DNA of 64,000 bases from Ricinus communis (Eukaryota; Streptophyta; Magnoliopsida; Malpighiales; Euphorbiaceae). The notes under the pieces are model-generated. The model did not search any database, was not told the origin of the DNA, and saw nothing but the letters and a program-made list of their open reading frames with translations. The position numbers and the translations under genes were made by a program. The DNA lies in assembly GCF_019578655.1 (NCBI RefSeq), contig NC_063257.1, forward strand, positions 13,950,001 through 14,014,000, written 5' to 3'. Shown one piece after another: positions 11,256 through 24,055 of this stretch. The stretch's first letter is position 1; the number at the start of each line of letters is the position of its first letter.

Positions 11256-12683
11256 TTATGATGTGGGACTAATAAGCTTTTCTTTGAAAGGATAAAGAAT
11301 ACTATTTTCTTTGCAATAAATCTGAAACCAATCAAAAAATTTGATTTGGACTTTGTTTTGAATGCAAAATTGATAGTATCTTTCTTGAATACTGTCTTTT
11401 TCTTGTAAAAAATTCTTAAAGAACCAAAGTTTTTTAGAATGGTTTTTCTTTGAATAGCAATCTTCATGTAAAAGCTTTTTATCAATTTGAAAATCTTTTG
11501 AAATCATGTTGATCTCTGCTTCTAGGTTTTGTGTTATTGCATATGGTGATGGTGAAGAGGGGGTAGAGACGATCTCTATATCCTCATCTTCTTTCTTTGG
11601 TTCATTGTAGACTGGTATGGGGATATTGCTTTGGTAATCAACATTCTGTAGTATATTGTTTGAGCTTGGTATATCAGATGTTGAAAATCTGGGTTGTGTT
11701 TGAGATGGAGTTGGTTCTTTGTAAGGAGCATGAATAATATAAGGTATTTTTGATACCCTTCCAATATCTATGGTCGATGTTGAAGAATCATCATCAGAAA
11801 ATCTAGAAGAGGTTGATTTCCTGTTGAATGTAAGCTTTACTTTTCCATCTGGAAACTGGGTTATATTTTTGAGATTTGTATTTGGTTCTATTTGCTTTGG
11901 TGATTCAGGTTGGGTTGCACCTTCAAGGATCCATTCTTCTGGAAGAGTGATGTCTTTCCATTGAATGGGTTTTGGAATAGTTGTGTTGGATTTGGAGAGA
12001 TCTGTTTGTAGGAATAAGGTTTCTCCTTTTGGTGAATGGAGCATGTGTTTTGAACCAAAAGCAGAAATTATGGCTTTGTAATGTATTTTGAAAATCAATG
12101 CTATCGGAATAGATCCTTTAAGCATTTTGTAATTATGTGTCTTTATTTGAAGAACAATGCTCTTTAAAACATTTTTATCATTTAATGAAATTGTAATGTT
12201 TGGAAAACAATTGAAAGAAATTAGTCTTTTATTGAGGCTCTACTCGACAGTACCTAATAAAGAATCATAAAAATTTATAAACCTAGCATCTCTAAGGACT
12301 GCTAAGATGGAAGTATCTAAACCTTTTCTGGTAAGGGGCTTTATTCCTACCTGGACAAGGCCTATATGGATATACTTATAGTCTTTTTCTTTATGCTTCT
12401 GGAGGGTCTTTGGATTTAAAAGATAAATTTCTTCAAAAGGCTTTGAAATCTGAATATCTCTTTCTTCAGTTTTGATAGTAAAATCAGTTTTGAAGAGAGG
12501 AAACTTTGAATACTCATAAATTTGTTTCTTTTGAACTTTGGGTATTTCCCAATCATCAATATGCTTTGTAAAATATTCAATAGTGATTTCTTCACTATTT
12601 ACTAAACCTTTGTACCTTAAGGACTTAGAGGTAAAAGAGTTTGAGAAAGAAGAAGATCTACAGAAAAATGGTTCTAAATTCAT
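11256..12683 (-). pseudogene. Caulimovirid movement-protein region of polyprotein, one internal stop
   Basis: The frame starts at the ATG at 12681-12683 and runs to a stop at 11256-11258, interrupted by a single in-frame TAG at 12240-12242; the 38 codons between that stop and the next methionine at 12125 stay in frame. The N-terminal half resembles the 30K-superfamily cell-to-cell movement proteins of Caulimoviridae. The rest is a serine/proline-rich linker toward the coat domain. Movement proteins modify plasmodesmata during infection. The region is a relic and no complete product can be made. From 10794 to 11255 the linker to the coat protein is present in shifting frames. Confidence 0.8.
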
Positions 12684-12837
12684 TTTAAAATAAACCAAAA
12701 TAACTTTCTAAACAAACATGAACCAAGCCACCAATTTTACTGCCCTTACACCAGACGGGACTTACTACTGTGCATAAATGAACAGTGTTTGTTTATCAGT
12801 GATATGATGCAGATTAAAATGAGTTTAAAATCTTCTT
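12684..12837 (-). other. Probable pararetrovirus leader remnant and junction with host DNA
   Basis: Short region upstream of the movement-protein ATG (minus strand). It has no ORF, and its composition changes near 12790 from virus-like mixed sequence to AT-rich DNA. No tRNA-iMet primer binding site was seen, so the 5' leader is probably truncated. Confidence 0.35.
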
Positions 12838-12900
12838 TATTATATACATATATATATACATATGTCTACATATGTATATATATACATATATATTCATACC
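12838..12900. repeat. TA/TACA-rich microsatellite next to the viral sequence
   Basis: Runs of TATATACATATATA type, partly palindromic (ACATATGTCTACATATGT). It directly adjoins the outer end of the pararetrovirus. Endogenous caulimovirids are known to lie next to TA-rich repeats. Confidence 0.8.
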
Positions 12901-14114
12901 CCAAATTAACCAACTTTGGTTTAGGCTCATTGAGTATTTTAAAAATAAAAGTACATGTTAAATTTAACTTAATAAAATTTTGACTCATTTATTTAAAATC
13001 ACAAAACTATATTTAAGATTCTCCAAAAATTGATATAATATAATTATTAGATAATATTAATTTAAATGGTACTTATATTATTCTATTATTAAAATATTTC
13101 ATTAAATGCTCACTGTACCACCAAAAATATTTATTTAATAAAATACCCTAAAAAATAAATGAAAATTAAAATTAAGAAATTATGGGTATTATATAATCAA
13201 GTAAAAACTATCAGATTTAATTATATTAAACAACAAAATAGTAATAAAAGGAGGAAAATAAATATGATGTGATTATTGTGATTGAGAAACCTCAGGTTGT
13301 CACCATTTTGCATAGTCTCTCGAATCTCAAGAGATGTAGGCAATGTAAGTTCAAAGACATAGTAGGGATTGGTCTGATCCAGAGTGTTTAGGTTTTCTCA
13401 AAATCACAGTATGTTCTAATGTTTCTTGTCAAAACTTACCAACAGTTGCCAACCTCCTAGCCTAGAGTTTCCTTTTCTATTTATAGAAAAGGTGAGGAAA
13501 CCCTAAGAGCGAGGAGCATTACCAGGTTAATTATCAATAACTAATAGATAATTTAAGATAATTAATTGGCTTCATCGGATATGTTCTTAACCGATAAATA
13601 AATTTTTTTTTATTAACCGATAAATAAGGTTTTTTTCTTTTAAAAATTCAAATAAAATCCAAATATTCAAATGTGATAATCGATACATTAAAGTCTTTTA
13701 AAATTCAGATAATATAAAAAAAAGCTAAGAAAATCCTTTTTAAAAGTCAAATTTGATAATTAAGAGTGTTTAAACTCCCAAAAGAATCAAAAATTACTCG
13801 TGAAAATGCAGTTTACAGCCAATCGATTCAGTGTAGAGTCGACTGGCTCTGCACACAGGCGATCGTCTCTGTGCATAGTCGATTAATTCCATGTACAGCC
13901 GATAGACTATATGCATAGCTGTTGGCTATACAGGCTAGCGAGAGCCAAAAAATTTCTGATTTAGACTCTCATTTTAACTGTTATCCAACTTTGACTCAAT
14001 TTTGGCTATTTCAATCAATTTTGTTTTAAGCTTGATTATACTTATTTGATAGAGGCATGTCAAAGTTAAAAATGAAAGAATTTTATCACCATCAGTCGGA
14101 AGAAAAAGAAATGC
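12901..14114. other. AT-rich non-coding stretch with a GTCGA/CCGAT repeat cluster
   Basis: No gene is supported. 12901-13300 is very AT-rich. At about 13806-13940 several imperfect copies of a 20-30 bp unit occur (for example TGTAGAGTCGACTGGCTCTG, TGCATAGTCGATTAATTCC and TGTACAGCCGATAGACTAT). This style is common in plant LTRs, so part of the region may be a decayed LTR, but I could not find its ends. Confidence 0.45.
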
Positions 14115-16616
14115 CTAGAGGGAAAGGTTCGTTAAATTCCCAATTTCATCTAGGAAAATCTTATTCAAATCTCCTATTAACCCTACTTCATCGAAAGTAG
14201 TAAATTTTGGCCACAAAAAGAAAGCAATGTTAGACGAATAGAGTATGGGGCAAGGGAGTTTCTGAAATAAGCCAAATTGACGAGCACGAAAGTTTATATA
14301 ATATCCTTTGACTCCACATTTTTTGTTTATATTATTAACGACTAACGTGTCAAAATGTGAATTCATGCTAGGATAATATTTAACCAACTCAGGATAGAAA
14401 TGTTGAGTTTTGCTCAATCATCTTCATCCACAAGGTCATACTCGGGCCAATTAAGATTGTGTCACGAAGGGCATAAAGGGATAAGTAAAAGAGTATAAAA
14501 GACTTAAAAATATCATTAGTTAAAAGAGCAGAATAAGGAGATTACATTCTTAACATAGTTAAACTTTGCTCTTAGGTTAAAAGACTATCGCCATGGAAAG
14601 TCGAGCAATCTAGATAGTCTAGAATATCTTGCGATAATTTAAGAAAGTAGCTTATTAACCACAACTGAACTATGCAATGAGGGCCACTTGTGTTGTGGAA
14701 GGTTCTTTCTTTCTCAAAAGGAAGCAGCTCATGCAAACTCCGATAGATATTGTTAGCCTAAGTCATTTCATCACTTTGGGAATCCTTGATTTTGATCTTC
14801 ATAATCAAATTGAGGTGTACTAATTTCATATTTTGAGCGTTTATTATATAGTGTTAAAGTGGCCTATGCATTGGACAAAAGGTCTTAAATAAAATCAAAT
14901 AGCATTGTTAAAACTGTAAAAGCACCTAAGCACTTTCAAAAGCGTAAGGGCATTTTCAAAGCGCAAGGGCACTTTTCTCAAAGTCACCTAGAAGCCTCCT
15001 AATAAGACATTAACACCTAGGAGTCGAAGAGTTTTCTCTTTGTGAAGCACGAACACGCTTCTAGAGCCGGAGGGCACCTCTCATTAAAAAGAAAAACAGA
15101 ATATGGCAAAGAGTAGGGCAAGCTTAAGCGTGGTTATGCTTCTAGGCATGCTTTAAGAAACCGCGAGGGCGCTTGTCCAACGTGGGTGGCATTCTCATTA
15201 AATGCTAAGTTAGTGACCATTATACCGTCAACTAAAGCAGCACCACGTGTCAAGAGTGGTTGGAGTTCCAACGACTATATTCAGAAAATGCAGGGGTTTT
15301 TCAAAGCGTAATGGCACTTTCAAAGCGCGAGGTTGCTTCTCTAGAAAAAAGTTACCTTTTGAAAATCATTTTTGTTTTGTATTTAATGAGGTATGGGCTA
15401 TTTGTAACATCTTTAGGAGGTTGGTACTCGTCTTAAACACTTAGACAATAGTTGTTCAATTTTCTAAGTTCTCAAACTCTTCCAAAGTGATTTCTCATTT
15501 TTCTACATTAAATTCTATTTCTACAGGTTTAAGTGTGAGCCATAAACCACTTGTAAAGGTGTGAGAGTTAGCCTTAAACAATTGGAAAAGGGTTTGAGAA
15601 TTAGCATAAGAAGAAAAACTCTTGTAAGATTTGGTGTGAGTCTAAACACTAAGTTTGAGGACGAGCTTGAAAAAACTCCTAGGGAACTGTTTCATTGTGA
15701 GCTTGGAAATACTTGGGTTTGATCTTACACCTGCAAAAGGATCATTGATAGTGAAATAAATAAACATAGATTAGGGAATGTATGTAGGGTGGGTTAATAC
15801 CTGAACCATTATAAATCTGTGTTGATTCTCTCTTTCTTATATCTAAGCTTTTAATTAAATTTTTAATTTTTCATTAACCTTCCATACACCAATTCAATCC
15901 CCCCCCCCCTTTTGGTGCATTAAGTGACAACAAATACAAGCAAGAATTGAGGGGTTGAGTGTCAAAAGTCATTTATTGGCCAAAGCAGTGGCAACTTTGA
16001 AAATTTCCTTTGTGACTTTTACTAATGCAATACAATATTTGCATAAGAAGTAGGTCAAAATACATTTATGTTCATTTCAATAAGGAATGTTTGTCCTTTT
16101 TTGAGAAAATTAAAGAAAATTTCAATAATTAAAATCATTTTTATAGGAAGGAATGACTTTGGTAGGTACTTCAAAGTCGCAGGTGGTTGTAATCTCTTGA
16201 CCATATGCAGGGATGCCTAGAAGAGTGGATAGGTCGTGCAGAGTTATGGTTATAGGAGCAAATTTGAAGTAAAAAGCATTGATGTGGCTTGACCAAATAT
16301 TGCTCGCTCTTAGAAGGTAGTGTTTGTAGCAAGGAATCCATTTGGTCGAGATTTTTATCAATGGATAGATCCAGTTAAGATCCATTCCTCCTTAAAAAGT
16401 ATATTCTAGTCTTTCAACCCATTCACAGTAATCAGATATGGGTCTTAGCCAAGATTTTAAAGGATCAAATGTCCAGGATAAAGCCTTACTTAGAGAAGTG
16501 AGTAAAGGATGATCATCTTTATGAAAGAGAATAAAGTCATCAGGCTCTCTACCTTGAATAGCAACCAAGCGGTCGAGTAGGCTGGGAGTAGTTTGAGTTT
16601 CCTTTCTTCTTAACAT
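14115..16616 (-). pseudogene. Plant mobile domain (PMD / MAIL1-like) pseudogene, interrupted
   Basis: The minus strand from the ATG at 16616 encodes PMD-type sequence: an N-terminal part, an in-frame TAA at 16392-16394, then the hallmark ITLHDLSTLLGIPAYG (about 16200-16240). Frameshifted remnants continue to about 15933 (ALVKVTKEIFKVATALANK). After about 1.1 kb of unrelated LTR-like DNA, PMD sequence resumes at about 14830-14115 (GPHCIVQLWL; then, after a frameshift, the RARQFGL block that is usual near the PMD C-terminus). PMD proteins are plant proteins of transposon origin, some involved in silencing. This copy has several stops and shifts. The upstream chromovirus insertion at 16870 lies close to its 5' end. 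Confidence 0.7.
14850..15932. mobile_element. LTR-like (copia-type) insertion in the PMD pseudogene
   Basis: The stretch has no coding potential and lies between two halves of PMD homology. Its right part (about 15530-15932), with a GGATCATTGATAGTGAA-like motif, ACCATTATAAATC, a pyrimidine tract and a C11 run (15899-15909) just before the end, resembles the 3' half of Ty1/copia LTRs. It holds repeats of the type AAAGCGTAAGGGCA/AAAGCGCAAGGGCA. Borders are approximate and I found no clean target duplication. The 5-bp repeat TTAAG bounding 15533-15920 could be chance. Confidence 0.4.
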
Positions 16617-16869
16617 TCTAAAGGGAAAAAATTAGATTATAAAATGAGGGATAAAAGAGAAGGAAGCAGCTGAAAATAGGTCTCAAAGAAAAAAATTATT
16701 CAATTGAAGAGAGAAGAAAAGCTTGGAGATAGGTCTTTTAGGAAAAGGATGTTTAAAAGAGATTTTCAAAGCAAGTAGAGAAATGCAAAAGGAAAAGAGA
16801 GAATTCATAGGCAAAGATTTTGATTTTAGAATTCAAGCTCACTACTTGGGTTTAAGTGCCTAGTGAGAA

Positions 16870-19117
16870 TGTCACACCCCCCGTTACATGCTAACCAACA
16901 GATATTTGCCAGGTAGCATACAAGCATCGTAGACTATATACTACATGTAGATAGGTCAATATGCAGATTGTTAAGAATCAAGACATAAGGTTATTAACAT
17001 ATAAACGTATGATTATAATTAAACATCATTTAACAAGTATTCAAAATATTTTCTTACGCCTTACAAGACACACTTCCATATACATCACATAACTGCATAT
17101 AAAATACATCAGGAGGAGACTCCGCAAAACTGGCCCAACCTGACAGAACTGCTAAAAGCTAGACTTTGGATACAACCAACTAATCCACTACTATTTACAA
17201 ACCTGGAAAAAAAATTTGGAAAGGGGTGAGCCTCCAGCTCAATAAATAAATAATCAACATAATCTATATCACATACACTCAATACAATTTCCACCCAATC
17301 ACATAACTTACTATGATTCATAATTTACACATAAGTTCATATCATTCTACTCAATTCATTACAACCATCATAAAAAAATACAATCCAACAATTATGGTTA
17401 GTTCTCATGGTTCGTGGATCCCCTTTAATGTGCTCATCCGCCTCATCCTCATATTACACACTTTTATAGCCTCTCTAGGCTATATATATATATATATTCA
17501 CAGGGGAGTCCACCATTCACATGCGCATTCGCACTTAACATTACAATTCAATCATTTCACTTATATTATATTCAAGCAATAACAATTGTTCCACTCAATA
17601 CCAATCATTTCCATCTCATTCATTCAAACATAATACAATATTAAGCAAACACAATCATTCACGGAACATTTGATTAAATATATGAATATAGCAAAATATT
17701 AACTATTTACTTACTCAAAATACACTTATTCCTTCAATATAGAAGAACCTCCTTTCTCCACAACTTCCTTTCTAGGCCTTTGAGTTCCTGTTAACACATT
17801 TATCAATTCACATTTCACGCATATTCCAAATATTCATGTAAATGCTAGTTCTAATGCATTACAAGATCATCCCCTTTCTAATTCATAGGTCTAACTCTTC
17901 CTCTAAGACGCTCAATTACTATTTTAATATCATATAAACATGTTCCATCTAGCTATATACCAATTTAACTCAAATTAGCATCAAATAAATAGCATAAAAC
18001 TAATTTCCAACATCTCTCTTTTTTGGACAGAATTTAGTACCAAAGTATATTTATTACTGGGAAAAATTGGCTTAATATAAGAATCTCTTATTAAATAGAC
18101 ATATACTTTTATGTGTCTAGTTTCATCTCCAAGAATAATTACTCAATTCTGACTTCTATAGATTTAATTATTCCCAAATTACTGAGCAAGGGTCATACAG
18201 CTCGCTATACCCAAGAAGCAATCTGTTTGCTCAATTTAACCAACCAAAATGGCAAAACTAGAAACATCACAAAACTACAAAGTTATAGAGGGCTCTTTAA
18301 AATTTCCATAGACACTAATTAAACTTAACTTGGATTTATATAATGTATGTTATGCCTAAAATACAGAACATCAAGGTTGCTGGAATTTTGACAGTTTCCT
18401 GTCTTTACATACTTAAATTTAATCAAGCTTAATCTCTATGCAATCATTCAGTGCTCTACTAATTCATGATATTCAGACCTTTACTTAATCAATGAAAACA
18501 TCAATTAAAGTTCTTCCAATTTATACTCAAGAACCCTAATGACAAATTAATAATACTCAAGTAACAACTCACCAATTTTGGGTTGCTAATATGCTCAAAT
18601 CCTTTAGTTTTAACTTGGCTCCTTCAATAGTTGGTAAAACCCTATCTTAATTTTAAGTTTTTCTAGGTATTTCACTCATTTCTCTTGTTCCAAATTTTGA
18701 GTTTTTGGCCATGTACGAATTTTAGAGAAATGAAGAGGTAAAATGAGCTTGCTTATGGTTCCAATTTCCAAGATTCATCTCTCAATGCCACCACCTACTA
18801 AAATTATTTTTATCATCCCAAATTAATTCTTACTAACCGTACATAGGTACTAACTTTTAATTGTATCTTTTAAGTCCAATCTATTTACCCAACCTTCAAC
18901 TATTGGTTCAATTAAGTCTTAAGGCTTAACACACATAACCCAAGTACTTAATCAACTTATCTAAATTAATAATCTAATATCATGCTTCTTATTCTCTATT
19001 TATAATTAATATATATCTATTCTCATAAAATAAAAATATTATTAATATATCATCATATGCACAATGATTAAATATAAATGCATATAATATGTATGATGAG
19101 AAAATGCAGTCATTACA
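16870..19117 (-). repeat. 3' LTR of the chromovirus
   Basis: 2248 bp, TGTCACACCCCCC...ATTACA on the plus strand. It matches 30132-32460 throughout, with scattered substitutions and small indels. No gene inside; short ORFs here are chance frames. A TA run lies at about 17482-17500. Confidence 0.95.
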
Positions 19118-19118
19118 A

Positions 19119-19133
19119 CTCTCCCCTCCTTAA
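19119..19133 (-). other. Polypurine tract of the chromovirus
   Basis: The minus strand reads TAAGGAGGGGAGAGT directly before the 3' LTR, as expected for the plus-strand primer. Confidence 0.8.
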
Positions 19134-22100
19134 GAAATTTCATCCCCGAAATTTTAATAACTCACCAACATTACTATAGAATAGATGCGGATACTTCTGT
19201 CTCATATGCTCTCCAATTCTCAAGTTGCTTCTCTTGGTGAATGATGACTCCACTTAATCTTAACTATTAGAATGTCTTTATTTCTCAATTGCTTAACCCT
19301 TCGATCAAGAATTTCTATTGGTTCTTCCACATATGTCAACTTTTCTGTGATTTCTATCTCTAGCTCTTGAATAATATGACTAAGATCTGATCTATATCAC
19401 CTCAACATAGAAACGTTAAAAACATCATGAATAGAAGACAACTTTGTAGGTAATGCTAACCTATATGCCAATGGTCCAACTCTTTCAATAATTTCATAAG
19501 GTCCTATATACCTCGGACTCAATTCCCTTGTTTACCAAACCTTAATATTCCTTTCCATGGTGATACCTGCAAGAAAATTTTATCACCCACAATATATTCC
19601 ATTTCCCTTCAGTGCAAATCAAGATAACTCTTTTGTATGTCTTGTGCTACTTTCAAATTCTTCTTAACTATCTCTATTTTATCCACTATTTCTTGTACCA
19701 ATTCTGGACCTTCAATCTGTCTTAAACCTTCAACATCCCAGCGTACTAGACTTCTACATTTCCTCCCATACAAAGCTTCATATGGAGCCATATCGATACT
19801 AGAATGAAAATTGTTGTTATAGGCAAATTCCAATTGTGGTAAGTAATCATCCCAGTTACCCTTAAACTCAAGTGTGTAAGCCCTCATCATATCTTTTGAT
19901 GTCTGAATAGTTCTTTCTGATCGCCCATCTGTTTGAAGATGAAAAGCTGTACTAAAATGAAGCTTAGTACCATATGCTTTCTACAAACTCTCCCAGAAAT
20001 GAGAAGTAAATCTAGGACCCCTATCTGATACAATAGATATAGGCACACCATGCAATCTAACAATTTCAGAAATATATAATTCAGCAACTTATCAAGTGAA
20101 TTCGTTTGCTTCAACAGGTAAGAAATGAGCATATTTAGTAAGTCGATCAACAATTACCCAAATAGCATCATGCTTGTTAAATGTACGCGGCAATCCCATA
20201 ACAAAATCCATAGTAATCTTGTCCCACTTCCATACAGATATAGATAAAGAATGAAGTTTACCTGCAAGTGCCTGGTGCTCTCCTTCCACTTGCTGACATG
20301 TCAAACACTTACTCACAAATTTTGCAACATCCTTCTTCATTGTCGGCCACCAATAATAAGGCTTCAAATTTTTGTACATTTTTGTACTTCCAAGATGCAT
20401 TGTATAAGGTGCATAGTGCGCTTCATGCATGATTTCCTTTCTCAAATCTCCTACATCAGGTACACATACACGATTTCTATTCAATAACACACCATCATCT
20501 TTTAACACAAATTGTATATTCTTTCCTTCTTGTACTCTACCCTTCATCTTTTGCAATTAAGAATCTTCACAATGTGCATCTTTAATTTTATCTCCAATCA
20601 AAGGCTTTACTTGTAATGTGGCTAACAGAATATCGTCATAAACATAAAACTTCACATCCATAGCTCTAAGTGCAACTAAATATTCCACATTGTAACAAAT
20701 CATACTTGAAAAATGTTCCACTATCTTCCTACATAAAGCATCAGTAACAACATTTGCTTTTCCAAGATGATAATCAATAGTGCAATCATAATCCTTCAGA
20801 AGCTCAATCCATCTTCGTTGTCTCATATTCAACTCTTTTTGCATAGGGATATATTTCAAACTCTTATGATCAGTAAATATCTGAAATGTCTCCCTAAATA
20901 AATAATGTTGCCACATCTTCAGTGCATGTACAATGGCTGCTAATTCAAGATCATGCGTAGGATAATTCAGCTCATAAGGTCACAATTGCCTTGAAGCATA
21001 AGCTATAAGCTTTGCATACTGCATGAAGACACATCCAAGTCCTTGCCTAGAAGCATCAGTATATACAACATAACCTCCATTTTCAGATGGCAATGCAAGT
21101 ATTGGTGTAGTAGTAAGCCTTTTCTTTAACTCTTGAAAATTTTGATCACACAACTTAGTCCAATGGAATGGCACATTCTTCTTTAACAAAGCTATGAGAG
21201 GCTTAGCAATAACTAAAAAATCTTTTACAAATCTTCTATAATAGCCAGCTAACCCAAGAAAACTTCAAACTTCAAAAACATTTCTAGACGATTCCCATTC
21301 AATAATTGCTTTAATTTTTTATGAATCTGGTTGCACTCCATGTTTAGAAACAATATGCCCTATGAATGCAATTCCCTCCATCCAAAACTCGCATTTGCTG
21401 AATTTTGCATACAACTGTTTTTCCCTCAAAATCTGTAAAACAATTCTCAAGTGTTGCTTATGCTCTTCTGGGCTTCTAGAGTAAATTAGAATATCATCAA
21501 TGGATACAATAACAAAGTGATCTAAATATGGCTGGAAAGTCTTGTTCATCAGTGACATAAAAGCAGCAAAGCATTTGTTAACCCAAATGGCATGACAATA
21601 AATTCATAAAGCCCATACCTTGTTCTGAATGCTGTCTTGGCAATAGATTTCTCTTAAACTCGGAGTTTCCAATAACCTGATTTTAAATCAATTTTAGAGA
21701 ACACAGTTGCACCTTTTAACTGATCAAGCAAATCATCAATTCTCGGCAATGAATATTTATTCTTCACTATAATTCTATTCAATTTTCTATAATCAATACA
21801 TAATCGCATACTACCATCCTTTTTCTTCATAAATAGAATTAGTGCTCCCCAAGGTGAAGTACTTGGCCTGGTGAAACCTTTATCAAGCAACTCTTCTAAT
21901 TGCTTCTTCAATTCTTTCAATTCTAATATAGCCATTCTGTATGGTACAATTGAAGTAGGTGTCGCGCCAGGGATGATGTCAATCTAAAAATCAACCTCTT
22001 GATTTGGTGGCAAACCGGGCAAATCATCTAAGAATACATTAGGAAATTCTCTGACCACTGGAACGTCTGATACCCCTGGACTGACCTTAGTAGTATTTAC

Positions 22101-22563
22101 AAAACTAATCAGATATGCTTTACATCCATCTTTATTTAATTGACATGCAGTCGCTGTTGAAATCAAACAATTAGGAATTGTCTTCCTTTCACCCACAATT
22201 ACTGTTTTCATTTCTCCTTGTATTTCTATAGCCACTTCCCTCATTTTACAATCAACAATAGCATGGTTTCTTGACAACCAATTCATCCCCAAAATAACAT
22301 CAAACTCTCTAAGATTAATAACAACTAAATTTGCATGTAGTTTGACACTATCTACTACTACAAGACATGATCTTACTATCGTATTTACTGTGATAATACC
22401 CCCAGCAGACATAGATACAAATATATCACAACCTAATGCATCTATATTACCATGAACGTGCGATGTAAAATCATGTGATGTGAATGAACATGTGGATCCA
22501 GGATCAATAAGAACATGTGCATCAAAATCATGAATAGAAAGTATACTAGTAACAATTTCAGGT
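19130..22563 (-). pseudogene. Chromovirus pol remnant: protease, RT, RNase H, integrase
   Basis: In minus-strand order: aspartic protease and pre-RT linker (22563-21984; active site reads DPG instead of DSG), RT (21935-21319, with IDDILIYS at about 21480-21501), RNase H (21189-20557, with YTDAS and FTDHK motifs) and integrase. The integrase has an HHCC zinc domain ending CLTCQQ, the first catalytic Asp in TMDF (20556-20092), further core sequence in another frame, and a C-terminal block (19890-19609, ending near YLDLH). Remnants of the chain to a chromodomain-like end continue in broken frames to about 19150. At least six frame changes or stops make it inactive. Confidence 0.92.
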
Positions 22564-22568
22564 GCTAC

Positions 22569-24049
22569 TGATATGCATAGTTTTACACATATTTGCTTGC
22601 ATATTATTGCGTATTTTCTTAGCAACTATTGTGCTTTTATCCCAAGATCACCCGTGTTTTGTGTTCTTTTGCATCTCAGGAGAATTTATAGGACCATCAT
22701 CAGTATTCGAGCAATTATAGATTAATACATGCGAAAACGGATGGAATTCATCAAGATCAGACAAGAGCTCGCAGTGCATACATAGAGCACGGCCTAGGTC
22801 AAGGCCGTGCTGATAACCACGGCCTGGACTCTGGCCGTGACCAACCATTAGCTTTTGGTCTTCAAAACATGGCACTTTAGGCACGATTTTCGTAGCCACC
22901 ACGGCCTTCAACACAGCCCGTGGTGGCTCAGCATCGGCAAGGGCACGGCCATGAGGAAACCCGAATTGGTGAGATTCGAATACTCAGCACGGCCTTGACC
23001 ACGGCCTTGCTGAGAAAATTATATAAGGAAAACTGTTCTTTTTAGGGTTAGCTAAGCAAGGAGTGAGAGAGAGCCCTGGCGGCTGGTTCGGTTTTTGCAT
23101 AGTGGTGAGTTCGGGAGAGAGTTGCAGAGAGGAAGAACCCTGGAATCGCAAGGTTCAGAGTGCAAGACAATAGTGGAGCAATTCAAGAGGCAATTTGGGA
23201 GATTAATCATAGTGCAGATCCATATTTGGAGCTGTTCATCCAATTCGAGAGAAAAAGGTGTACATGTTTCATTTTCATTATTCTGCCATTATAATTGATT
23301 TCCTAGATTGTTTTAAACATGAACATGTTTAGCTAGACTGATTAAATCCATTAGGATTTCTTTACTACGTTGGCTTAATATTATATTGTTGGATTGTTTG
23401 AGTTAGTTTTATATTCTTCTTGCTTTCAGTATTAATAAGATAATGCATTATTCATGAGATGTTGTGAATTGTGGTGTTTAGGTTGCTTTATGTGATTGAG
23501 AAGTCCATTTGGCAATTGGAATTTTGAATAGTAAGAACTAGTTAATAATCACTTAGAGATAAGGATAATTAACTAGCCAGATTAAGAACTAACAAAGCTT
23601 AATAGAGGCGGATTAAGGCTTAATGCTAATTTAAGAATCAATCGTTAGGAAGAGATTCCAACTTTAGGTTATTAGGTTTAGGAATTTGGTTATCTCGAGA
23701 GAGAAACCGAATTCAATTAAGAATTCATCCATGGGTAGCATAATTAGACTCATCAATCCTTTATCTTTTGTTTGATTGCCAACTAGTTTAGGTTCCCTTT
23801 GGGTTTGCTTTCTTGTCTTGGTTATTTCATTTATCCATTCATTCCTGCATCTCCCTTAGAACTTAGCTTGTAGCTATTAGTTAGTTTAGAAATTATTCAT
23901 CATTCATTTTAGGTTAATATAACAAAGAACAAATAAGTAACTCAGGGCTTTCACTTTCCCGAGGAATACGACCTTGATACTCGCCATCAGTGCTAGACTG
24001 CATCGATAGGTTCACTGCCTTAGATTGCAGCTGCATAAGTAGCCCATCA
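22569..24049 (+). repeat. 5' LTR of nested element, with GC-rich hairpins
   Basis: 1481 bp, TGATATGCATAG...CCCATCA. The U3-like part contains repeated CACGGCC/GGCCGTG inverted motifs (22786-22811, 22818-22839 and around 22985-23012) in otherwise AT-rich sequence. Confidence 0.95.
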
Positions 24050-24055
24050 AGTTTT

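Larger units (their letters stand above)
4441..12790 (-). other. Endogenous pararetrovirus (Caulimoviridae), degraded; florendovirus-like two-ORF layout
   Basis: On the minus strand the order is movement protein, coat protein with zinc knuckle, aspartic protease, reverse transcriptase, RNase H, a second ORF, and then a promoter-like intergenic region. This is the genome of a plant pararetrovirus; there is no integrase. Homology lies with Caulimoviridae: the RT has the family-typical GFWQIQI and FTVPFG blocks. One long ORF followed by a short-spaced ORF2 of unknown role recalls endogenous florendoviruses; Petuvirus is an alternative, so the genus is an inference. A solo LTR (8702-9538) splits it, and every reading frame carries stops or shifts, so this is a dead fossil copy. 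The right end lies close to a TA-rich microsatellite. Confidence 0.85.

Noticed and set aside
12838..12900. Possible hairpin or origin-like structure in the TA tract
   Set aside because: Simple microsatellite palindromes are expected in such tracts.
15533..15920. Solo LTR with TTAAG duplication
   Set aside because: The 5-bp match can be chance and PMD homology suggests a longer insertion (14850-15932); left as an approximate feature only.
22648..23298. Short open frames in the nested LTR, repeated at 27411-27996
   Set aside because: Duplicated only because the LTRs are duplicated; GC-rich hairpin composition creates the frames.
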